Shown: positions 14,011-19,751 of the stretch, piece after piece
How positions within the stretch are numbered: position 1 is the stretch's first letter
Layout: each line of letters begins with the position of its first letter
Origin: DSBX01 sp046484845
Lineage (GTDB): Bacteria; Hydrothermota; Tepidihabitantia; Tepidihabitantales; Tepidihabitantaceae
NCBI GenBank assembly: GCA_046484845.1
Contig: JAWOIB010000027.1
Span: forward strand, 1-19,751
Direction: 5' to 3'
Length of the DNA: 19,751 bases
The notes under the pieces: generated by a model
Database searches by the model: none
What the model was told of the DNA's origin: nothing
Seen by the model: only the letters and a program-made list of their open reading frames with translations
Position numbers and translations under genes: made by a program

Positions 14011-15010
14011 GACTTTGTCCACGTCAGGGCTATGCTTCATGGCGGTCGTGGCGTTCGCTTCTGCGTCGGCCGCGCCGGTCCGGCTGGAAGCGCAGTTCCT
14101 GCCGCGGCGGACGACCAAGCCGCTGACGGTCGGGGACCGGTTCAAGGTCGAGCTTACCGTCCGCCGGCACCGGGACCAGCGGCTTTCGCCGCCGGTGCTG
14201 GATGACGAGCGTTTCGTGGTGCTGGACGCGGGCACGGTCACCCACTACGAGGGCGACACCATTGTTGACGTGCACACCCTGGAGCTGGCCGCGTTCGCGA
14301 CCGGGGACCTGCACCTGCCCGGTTTCACGGTGACCTACCCGGCCGGCGAGGAGGTGGGGACCGCCGTTTCCGATTCCCTGCCGCTTGAGGTAACGAGCGT
14401 GATGGCCGAGGACATGGCGGACATCAACGACCTGAAGCCGCAGGTCGCCTTTCCCAACCTCCTGCCCCTGTGGCTGGCGCTCGGGGCACTGGCTGCGGTC
14501 GTGCTCGCAATCATCGCGGCCCGGGTCCTGCGACGCTGGCGCCGCCGCCGCCTCGCCGGCGCGTCCCTGCCCGAGCCCTGGGACGAGGCGCTGGCCGCTC
14601 TCGGGGTACTGCCGGTTTCGGATTGGCTGGCGGCCGGCCAGGTCAAGCGCTACTACTACGCGGTCTCGGAGATTCTCAAGCGCTACCTAACCCGGCGGTT
14701 CAGTTTCCCGGCAGTGGACCAGACCACGAGCGAAATGATGCTGGCGATGAAGGCGGCGCGGGTCGAGGAGCGGGACGAGTTCGCTCGCTTCTTCCGCCGC
14801 GCGGACTTCGTCAAGTACGCCAAGCTGGTGCCCGAGCGGCCCGAGCTCGAGGCCGCCATCATCACCGCCCGCGGGCTGATCGAGAGGACGCGGCCGGTGC
14901 CGGAAGGACCGAACCACAGAGACACAGAGAAGGGCAAGAGAGGTACCGGAACGGACACGGCGCGGGGGGGAGAGGGAACCGCCGGTGGACGGACGGAGAA
15001 GCGGCCGTGA
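13988..15010 (+). CDS. BatD/DUF4381-like membrane protein of the Bat cluster
   Basis: This protein of 340 residues has a signal peptide (charged MNTARHGR, then CFMAVVAFASASA), an exported beta-rich domain at about 30-155, and a linker ADINDLKPQ. One transmembrane helix follows (about 158-178, LWLALGALAAVVLAIIAARVL), with a basic stop-transfer RRWRRRR. The cytoplasmic helical domain contains LPVSDWLAAGQVKRYYYAVSE and resembles DUF4381 and the C-terminal part of BatD. It probably anchors or couples the VWA proteins. The last ~35 residues (from NHRDTEKGKR) come from a simple repeat at 14912 and are probably not functional. The ATG lies inside the repeat at 13971-14010; an internal ATG at 14039 would lose the charged signal region. 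Its stop overlaps batA by GTGA. Confidence 0.75.
   Translation: MNTARHGRTLSTSGLCFMAVVAFASASAAPVRLEAQFLPRRTTKPLTVGDRFKVELTVRRHRDQRLSPPVLDDERFVVLDAGTVTHYEGDTIVDVHTLELAAFATGDLHLPGFTVTYPAGEEVGTAVSDSLPLEVTSVMAEDMADINDLKPQVAFPNLLPLWLALGALAAVVLAIIAARVLRRWRRRRLAGASLPEPWDEALAALGVLPVSDWLAAGQVKRYYYAVSEILKRYLTRRFSFPAVDQTTSEMMLAMKAARVEERDEFARFFRRADFVKYAKLVPERPELEAAIITARGLIERTRPVPEGPNHRDTEKGKRGTGTDTARGGEGTAGGRTEKRP
14912..14929 (+). repeat. 18-base dispersed repeat, copy in plus orientation
   Basis: The sequence aaccacagagacacagag occurs here and, reverse-complemented, at 17084-17101 with all 18 bases identical. Here it encodes part of the non-conserved tail NHRDTEK of the BatD/DUF4381-like protein. The motif is one I know as a recurrent intergenic repeat of environmental bacterial genomes. 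Confidence 0.8.
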
Positions 15011-15993
15011 GCTTCGCGTACCCCTGGGTTCTCGCCCTGCTGGCGCTGGTGCCGCTTTACCTCGCGTGGGAAGTCCTGCGGCGCCGGGCCGCCCTGCGCT
15101 ACAGCGACATCGCCTTCACCCGCCGCGCCCGCGGCTCCGGTGCCTGGCTCCGGATGGTGCCGCCGGCGTTCTTCGCGCTGGCGCTGGCGGCGATGGTCGT
15201 CGCGCTCGCCCGGCCCCGGCAGGGCCGGCAGTTCGAGGAAATCGAAACCCGGGGCATCGACATCATGCTCTGCCTGGACCTGTCCGGGAGCATGCAGGCG
15301 GAGGATTTTTCCCCGAGAAACCGGCTCGAGGTCGCCAAGACCCGGGCGCGCGAGTTTGTCGAGCGCCGGGTCGGGGACCGTGTCGGGCTGGTCGCATTCG
15401 CCGCGACCGCGCTGACCCAGTGCCCGCTGACCCACGACAAGAACATCGTTTCCGAGCTCATCGGCCGGCTCAATTTCGACCTGCTCGAGATTCTCGAAGA
15501 CGGCACCGCCATCGGCGTCGGGCTGGGCACCGCGGTTGCTCGCCTGCGCGAATCCGAGGCGAAGGAGAAGGTTATCATCCTCCTGACCGACGGGGTCAAC
15601 AACACCGGCGACATCGACCCGCTGACCGCGGCCCGGACCGCGGCCAGCTTCGGCATCAAGGTTTATGCTATCGGTATCGGCACGTCCGGGCCGGTGCCGT
15701 TCCCGGTCCAGGACCCGGTTTTCGGCCGGCGCCGGGTGCGGATCGAGATTGAGTTCGACATGCCGACCTTGCACGAAATCGCCGGGATCACCGGCGGCCA
15801 GGCGTTCCTCGCCTCCGACGACGCGGCGCTGGCCCGGGTCTACGAAGAGATTGACCGGCTCCAGCCGACCGAGTTCAAGGCGCGGCGGCACACGGTGTAC
15901 TACGAGCGGGCCGGCCTGCCGATACTGCTGGCGCTGGTGTTTGCGACCGCCGGGGTCCTGCTCTCGGCGACGGCGTTCCGGAGGCTGCCGTGA
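15007..15993 (+). CDS. batA: BatA-like VWA membrane protein
   Basis: BatA is an inner-membrane protein with a VWA domain, implicated in Bacteroides with aerotolerance and in Leptospira and Francisella with stress resistance. The 328 residues show an N-terminal hydrophobic segment (5-20), a second one (about 52-68) ending ARPRQG, and the VWA domain from about 83. The MIDAS is complete: DLSGSM (D91-M96), T167 in EDGTAIG, and D195 in LLTDGVNN. A final transmembrane helix lies at about 305-325 (LPILLALVFATAGVLL), so the VWA domain faces the periplasm or is held between two anchors, as usual for the family. The GTG overlaps the previous stop (GTGA), and the end overlaps batB in the same way. Earlier in-frame sequence belongs to the preceding gene. 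Confidence 0.93.
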   Translation: MSFAYPWVLALLALVPLYLAWEVLRRRAALRYSDIAFTRRARGSGAWLRMVPPAFFALALAAMVVALARPRQGRQFEEIETRGIDIMLCLDLSGSMQAEDFSPRNRLEVAKTRAREFVERRVGDRVGLVAFAATALTQCPLTHDKNIVSELIGRLNFDLLEILEDGTAIGVGLGTAVARLRESEAKEKVIILLTDGVNNTGDIDPLTAARTAASFGIKVYAIGIGTSGPVPFPVQDPVFGRRRVRIEIEFDMPTLHEIAGITGGQAFLASDDAALARVYEEIDRLQPTEFKARRHTVYYERAGLPILLALVFATAGVLLSATAFRRLP

Positions 15994-17057
15994 TTCGCTG
16001 GGGCGAGCCGGTTTACCTCTGGCTGATGACGGCCCTGCCCGCGCTGGCGGTCCTGCTGTTCCTGCTGACCCGGGCCAAGCGCCGGCGCCTGGCCCGGCTG
16101 GTCGGGGCCGGGCTCCTGCCCCGGCTGGTGCCGGAGCAGGCCCGCTGGCTCGAGCAACTGCGCAACCTGCTGCTGGTACTCGCGCTCGGGTTCCTGCTGC
16201 TGGCCGCGGCCCGGCCGAAGTGGGGCGAGGAACTCCAGCTCTACCAGGGCCGGGGAATAGACGTCGTCGTCGCGCTCGACGCCTCCAAGTCAATGCGGGC
16301 CGAGGACGTCAAGCCCGACCGGCTGGCCCGGGCCAAGGCGGAAATCGCCGCCCTGCTCGATGACCTGCGCGGCAACGCGGTCGGCATCGTCGCGTTTGCG
16401 GGCGAGGCGCTGGCGCTCTGCCCGCTGACGCCGGACGTGGATGCGGCCCGGCTGTTCCTCGACATCATCGACCCGGACGCGATGCCGGTGCCGGGCACTG
16501 ACTACGGCAAGGCGATTGACGCCGCGCTCGGGCTGTTCAACCCGGCCGAGAACACCCACAAGGCGCTGGTCTTTGTCACCGACGGCGAGGACCACGGCCG
16601 CAACACCGCCCAGGCGGTCCAGCGGGCGATGGACGCAGGCGTGCTCATTTTCCCGGTCGCGTTCGCGACGGTCGAGGGCGCGCCGATACCGGTCTACGAC
16701 GAGCGCGGCGGTCTCAAGGAATACCGCCGGGACCGGGACGGCAACATCGTCATCTCCCGGCTCGACGAGCGGGTGCTCATCGCCATCGCCCGGCAGACCG
16801 GCGGGCGGTTCTTCCGGGTCGAAGGCTTCTCGGCCGCCCGGCTCCGGGCAGAACTGGACCGGATTCGCAAGAAGGAGATCGGAGGCGGGACGTTCACCGA
16901 CTACATCGAACGCTTTCCGACGTTCCTGGCAATCGCGCTCGGGCTGTTCGTCGCGGCGCTGGGCGCGAACGACCGCCGCGGCGCCTGGCTGAAGCTGAAG
17001 CCCCGGATGAGGGCGAAGCCGGGAACCGGAGCCCGGTACGAGGAGACGGTGTCTTGA
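15990..17057 (+). CDS. batB: BatB-like VWA membrane protein
   Basis: This second VWA membrane protein of the cluster has 355 residues and is a paralogue of BatA in the same layout. Helices lie at about 9-27 and 58-74, ending AARPKWGE, followed by a VWA domain with MIDAS DASKSM (D97-M102), a threonine in VPGTDYGKAID and an aspartate in FVTDGEDHG. A C-terminal helix (FPTFLAIALGLFVAALGA) follows. The final ~20 residues (PRMRAKPGTGARYEE) look like read-through of a simple repeat and have a similar counterpart in the radical SAM tail. The GTG start overlaps the batA stop (GTGA), with ggagg six bases upstream, and the stop overlaps the batC start (TTGA). Confidence 0.93.
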   Translation: MIRWGEPVYLWLMTALPALAVLLFLLTRAKRRRLARLVGAGLLPRLVPEQARWLEQLRNLLLVLALGFLLLAAARPKWGEELQLYQGRGIDVVVALDASKSMRAEDVKPDRLARAKAEIAALLDDLRGNAVGIVAFAGEALALCPLTPDVDAARLFLDIIDPDAMPVPGTDYGKAIDAALGLFNPAENTHKALVFVTDGEDHGRNTAQAVQRAMDAGVLIFPVAFATVEGAPIPVYDERGGLKEYRRDRDGNIVISRLDERVLIAIARQTGGRFFRVEGFSAARLRAELDRIRKKEIGGGTFTDYIERFPTFLAIALGLFVAALGANDRRGAWLKLKPRMRAKPGTGARYEETVS

Positions 17058-17686
17058 CCCATCGCTTGATTCCCCTGTTCCTGCTCTGTGTCTCTGTGGT
17101 TTTCGGTTCGGACATCGGCGGGCTGATGCGGCGGGGCAACGGGCTCTACGCCCGCGGGCAGTACGAGGAAGCGCTGGCCGCCTACCAGCGGGCCACGGTT
17201 ATCGAGCCGGACGCGAGCGCAATCCGCTTCAACGCCGGCAACGCGCTGCACCGGCTCGGCCGGTACGACGAGGCCTTGCGCGAGCTCGAACTGGCGCTGA
17301 CCGACCGCAAGCCCGCCCGGCAGGCTGACGCGCTCTATAACATCGGCAACACGCTGTTCCGGGCCGGCCGGCTCGACGGGGCCATCAGCAGTTACCAGGC
17401 CGCGCTCGTTCTCAACCCTGACGACCGGCAGGCGAAACAGAACCTCGAGTTCTGCCTCCGGCGCAAAGAAGAACAGCAACAGCAACAACAGGAACAGCCG
17501 CAACCCGACGAGTCGGGTGAGGATGAACAGCAGCAACAGGAACAGCCGCAACCCCAATCGGACCCGCAGGCGATGGACCCGGACCAGGCCGAGCGGATAG
17601 CGCAGGCGCTCGAGCGGCAGGAACGCGAACAGCAGGAGAAGGCCCTTCAGCCCCGCCGCCAGCGGCAGGTGGAGAAGGACTGGTAA
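17054..17686 (+). CDS. batC: BatC-like TPR protein with glutamine-rich tail
   Basis: This exported TPR protein of 210 residues has a signal peptide (RLIPLFLLCVSVVFGSD), two to three TPR units at about 22-130 (GNGLYARGQYEEALAAYQRA, then FNAGNALHRLGRYDEALREL, then YNIGNTLFRAGRLDGAISSYQ), and a low-complexity Q/E/P tract. BatC pairs with the VWA proteins in known clusters. The TTG start (17054) overlaps the batB stop as TTGA and has aggag (17041-17045) at eight bases; no ATG exists upstream of the signal. The hydrophobic core of the signal peptide is encoded by the reverse complement of the 18-base repeat (17084-17101). The glutamine tract contains an exact 21-base direct repeat (17486-17506 and 17534-17554). 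Confidence 0.88.
   Translation: MTHRLIPLFLLCVSVVFGSDIGGLMRRGNGLYARGQYEEALAAYQRATVIEPDASAIRFNAGNALHRLGRYDEALRELELALTDRKPARQADALYNIGNTLFRAGRLDGAISSYQAALVLNPDDRQAKQNLEFCLRRKEEQQQQQQEQPQPDESGEDEQQQQEQPQPQSDPQAMDPDQAERIAQALERQEREQQEKALQPRRQRQVEKDW
17084..17101 (-). repeat. 18-base dispersed repeat, copy in minus orientation
   Basis: The plus strand reads ctctgtgtctctgtggtt, the exact reverse complement of 14912-14929. Translated in the batC frame it gives LCVSVV, the centre of the signal peptide. With the other copy it forms an inverted pair about 2.1 kb apart that brackets batA and batB. Confidence 0.8.
17486..17554 (+). repeat. Direct repeat inside the BatC glutamine-rich tract
   Basis: Twenty-one identical bases (beginning caacaggaacagcc) occur at 17486-17506 and 17534-17554, separated by a segment encoding DESGEDEQ. 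This is probably a slippage duplication in low-complexity coding DNA. Confidence 0.85.
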
Positions 17687-17691
17687 GAGCG

Positions 17692-19530
17692 GTGCGGAGG
17701 GTTCTGGCCTGCAGACCCGGCAATACCGAGCGCGGGCGGGCGTTTTGGCCTTTGACTTCTGCCCTTTGGCTTCTGGCTTGGGGTCTGTTCGGCCCGGCTC
17801 TTGCCCTTGAGTTCCGCGCCTCGGCGGACCGGACGACGGTCGGGGTCGGCCAGCACTTCACGTTTACCGTGACGGTGTCGGGCAGCGGTCTGGGTCGGGT
17901 ACCGCGGCCGGAACTGCCCGAGTTGTCCGATTTCGACCAGCTCGGCAGTACCTCCTCCCAGTCCACCAACATCGCGTTCGTCAACGGCCGGATGACGCGC
18001 GAAGAAACCGTCAGTTTCAGCTACCAACTCGCCGCCCGTCGGGAGGGCGAGCTCACCATCGGGGCCTGCCGGCTCGACCACGGCGGCCATGTCTATTCCA
18101 CCAGCCCGGTGACGGTCACGGTCGTGCCGGCGGCCCAGGCCCCGGCTTCACAGCCTGCCCGTCCGGCCATGCCCCTAGACCCGTTTGCCCAGCCAGAGCC
18201 GGAACCGGTCTCGACCGAAGACGTTCAGCTCATCGCCGCCGCGGACCGGACCGACGTCTGGCAGGGCGAGCAGGTCACCGTGAGCTGGACCTTCTACACC
18301 CGGCTCCGGGTGGCGGACCTGAAGCTTGCTCAGGTGCCGCCGTTCACCGGCTTCTGGGCCGAGAAGCTGTTCGACGCGGACCGGCTCGACTACCAGTCGC
18401 GCCAGCTCGGCGGCCGCGAGTACAGCGCGGCGACGCTCAAGCGCGTGGCGCTGTTCCCGACCGGGCCGGGCCGGCTCGAAGTCGGCGCGATGAGGATTGC
18501 GGGCCGGGCGGTGCGGCGAGGCGGCTTCTTCTTCGAGACGACCGAGCCGTTCGAGGCCGCTTCCCGGCCGATTGCGGTCACGGTCCGCCCCCTGCCCGAC
18601 TCGGGCCGGCCGGCCGCGTACTCGGGCGGGGTCGGCAGTTTCGCGGTCGCGGCCGAACTCGACCGGGACAGCTCGGAAGCCGGTACCCCGGTCAACCTGC
18701 TCGTCCGCATCGAAGGCGCGGGCAACATCCAGCTCATCGGCGCACCGACCCTGCCGCAGGTGCCCGGGCTCCGGGCGCTCAGCCCGGAAACCCGGGACCG
18801 CATCACCCGGACCGGCAGCCGGGTCCGGGGCACGCGGGAGTTCATCTACCCGCTGATTCCCCAGGCCAACGGCCGGCACGCGGTGCCGCCAATCGAGTTC
18901 GGGTTCTTCGACCCGGCCGAGGGCGCCTACTACGTCAGGACCACGCCCCGGCTGGAGTTCGTCGCAACCGGGGTCCAGCCCTCCGCGGCCCTGCCCGACG
19001 ACGATAACGGGATGCGGGTCGTGAGCACGGACATCAGGCATATCAAGGGAGAGTGGTCAGGTGGCCGGGTGGTCGGGTGGCCGGGTGCGGGCCTGCCGGG
19101 TCGGGCCGGGTGGTGGTTCTACCCGGCCGGGCTGGTCCTGCTCGGGCTCGGGTTCGTGCTCGGCCGGCACCGGCGCAGGCTCGAGGCGGACCGCGGCTAC
19201 GCCCGGTCCCGCCGCGCCCGCGGGCTGGCGCGGAGCAGGCTCGCGGCCGCGACGAAGGCCCTGCGGGCGGGCCGGGAGGCCGAGTTCCACGCCGCGCTGG
19301 CGGCCGGGGTCGCGGGCTACGCCGGTGACCGCTACAACATCGAAACCGCCGGGCTGACCGGTGACGAACTGCGCTCGGCGCTGGCCGCGCGCGGGGTCGC
19401 GGCAGACGTCGCCGCCCGCCTGCTCGAACTCATCCGCACCTGCGAGATGGCCCGCTACGCGCCCGGACAGATGGACCGCCGGCCCGAAGAACTGCTCGAC
19501 CGGGCCCGGGAACTGCTGGGGAAACTATGA
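17692..19530 (+). CDS. batD: BatD-like protein (large exported beta protein, one membrane anchor)
   Basis: BatD is an exported protein of the aerotolerance cluster, thought to join with BatA/BatB at the inner membrane. The 612-residue frame has a signal peptide (LTSALWLLAWGLFGPALA). Tandem beta-sandwich domains follow, with the family pattern ADRTTVGVGQHFTFTVTV, then ELPELSDFDQLGSTSSQS, and again AADRTDVWQGEQVTVSW with a later FTGFWAEKLF. A transmembrane helix lies near 476-492 (WWFYPAGLVLLGLGFVLG) and a cytoplasmic helical tail of about 120 residues ends the protein. The GTG at 17692 has only a weak ribosome-binding site (aagag); the 18 residues before the signal look unusual, so the start may be wrong. 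Two simple repeats lie in the frame: one in the signal peptide (17750-17777), one in the linker before the helix (19053-19084). The stop overlaps batE (ATGA). Confidence 0.88.
   Translation: MRRVLACRPGNTERGRAFWPLTSALWLLAWGLFGPALALEFRASADRTTVGVGQHFTFTVTVSGSGLGRVPRPELPELSDFDQLGSTSSQSTNIAFVNGRMTREETVSFSYQLAARREGELTIGACRLDHGGHVYSTSPVTVTVVPAAQAPASQPARPAMPLDPFAQPEPEPVSTEDVQLIAAADRTDVWQGEQVTVSWTFYTRLRVADLKLAQVPPFTGFWAEKLFDADRLDYQSRQLGGREYSAATLKRVALFPTGPGRLEVGAMRIAGRAVRRGGFFFETTEPFEAASRPIAVTVRPLPDSGRPAAYSGGVGSFAVAAELDRDSSEAGTPVNLLVRIEGAGNIQLIGAPTLPQVPGLRALSPETRDRITRTGSRVRGTREFIYPLIPQANGRHAVPPIEFGFFDPAEGAYYVRTTPRLEFVATGVQPSAALPDDDNGMRVVSTDIRHIKGEWSGGRVVGWPGAGLPGRAGWWFYPAGLVLLGLGFVLGRHRRRLEADRGYARSRRARGLARSRLAAATKALRAGREAEFHAALAAGVAGYAGDRYNIETAGLTGDELRSALAARGVAADVAARLLELIRTCEMARYAPGQMDRRPEELLDRARELLGKL
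17750..17777 (+). repeat. Tandem 14-base repeat encoding the BatD signal-peptide core
   Basis: The units ctttgacttctgcc (17750-17763) and ctttggcttctggc (17764-17777) match at 12 of 14 bases. They encode the hydrophobic stretch LTSALWLLA. The motif resembles a tttgacttctg-type repeat I know from intergenic regions of environmental genomes. Confidence 0.65.
19053..19084 (+). repeat. Tandem 16-base (period-8) repeat in the BatD linker
   Basis: The units gtggtcaggtggccgg (19053-19068) and gtggtcgggtggccgg (19069-19084) differ at one base, and each is made of two similar 8-base halves. They encode SGGRVVGWPG between the last beta domain and the transmembrane helix. Confidence 0.85.
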
Positions 19531-19751
19531 CCGCGCTCATCCTCGCCCTCCTGCTCGCCGCGGCCCCGGCCGACCGGTTCGCCGCGGGCAACGAAGCCTA
19601 CGAGGCCGGGGAGTTCGCCCGCGCGGTCGAGCGGTACGACTCGGCCGCGGCCCGGGGTGCCAACGCCGCGGTCTACTACAACCGGGGCAACGCCCGTTTC
19701 AAACTCGGGCAGGTCGGCCGCGCGATCGCGGACTACAACCGGGCCTTCCTG
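19527..19751 (+). CDS. batE: BatE-like TPR protein, 3'-truncated by the window edge
   Basis: The first 75 codons of the last Bat gene are present. A short signal peptide (MTALILALLLAAAPA) is followed at once by TPR units: FAAGNEAYEAGEFARAVERY and then YYNRGNARFKLGQVGRAIADY. In known clusters BatE joins a TPR region to an SH3-like domain; that part would lie beyond the edge. The start overlaps the batD stop (ATGA), with tgggga five bases upstream. BatE and BatC share the TPR pattern but use different signal peptides. Confidence 0.8.
   Translation, partial: MTALILALLLAAAPADRFAAGNEAYEAGEFARAVERYDSAAARGANAAVYYNRGNARFKLGQVGRAIADYNRAFL

Noticed and set aside
14683..16293. Long minus-strand open frame (536 codons) opposite batA and the start of batB
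   Set aside because: It lies antisense to a gene with a complete VWA motif set, has no recognisable domain, is rich in R, P, G and A, and is expected from GC-rich codon bias. The same applies to the other long antisense frames, for example 112-1131, 1758-2789, 12273-13127 and 18175-19041.
17471..17557. Possible CRISPR-like or regulatory repeat array in batC
   Set aside because: The repeat is a low-complexity glutamine-coding tract with only two copies and an in-frame spacer, so slippage inside a gene explains it.

Overview
The window is GC-rich (roughly two thirds GC by eye), densely coded DNA from a Gram-negative-type bacterium. Several secreted proteins end in a C-terminal domain with 'GRRV...LAPGVYFVRW' and carry a 'GIEE' linker just before it. 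That style is typical of the FCB superphylum, and I associate this wording with candidate division WOR-3 (Stahlbacteria) and related environmental lineages. No rRNA or universal marker is present, so the taxonomy is an inference. The ends behave like a metagenome contig: the first ~190 bases do not join sensibly to the gene they precede, and the last gene runs off the right edge.

Layout. (1) 190-2639, plus: the 3' part of a B12-binding-type radical SAM gene, overlapping by ATGA a bacterial aeRF-like (baeRF family 3) gene. (2) 2860-9739, minus: a packed run transcribed leftward from a clear promoter near 9784-9812. In order it encodes an exported protein of unknown function, a secreted sialidase/BNR-propeller-like protein with a C-terminal sorting-type domain, a secreted HExxH zinc peptidase with the same domain, a short derivative of that peptidase, a zinc-ribbon methyltransferase, and an SLC13-type transporter with two RCK_C-like domains. 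A decayed fragment of another sorting-domain protein lies at 2660-2830. (3) 9740-11170: two divergent promoter pairs drive a CDF metal exporter, a single-domain UPF0016 (Gdt1-like) cation exporter and an exported protein of unknown function. (4) 12012 to the right edge, plus: a complete-looking Bat/MoxR cluster: moxR, DUF58, a BatD/DUF4381-like membrane protein, batA, batB, batC, batD and the start of batE.

How the genes work together. In the Bat cluster a MoxR AAA+ ATPase is expected to act with membrane-anchored VWA proteins (DUF58, BatA, BatB), TPR partners (BatC, BatE) and large exported beta-domain proteins (BatD and its smaller relative), probably as an envelope stress or chaperone-like complex. 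Most of its genes overlap their neighbours in four-base GTGA/TTGA/ATGA joints, which suggests translational coupling. The minus-strand run is mainly an export and cell-surface cluster with signs of recent duplication and deletion.

The least ordinary feature is a set of short, simple-sequence dispersed repeats. They sit inside reading frames of the Bat cluster, supplying parts of signal peptides, a linker and C-terminal tails. One 18-base repeat occurs in opposite orientations on either side of batA-batB. I found no CRISPR array, insertion sequence, tRNA or rRNA.
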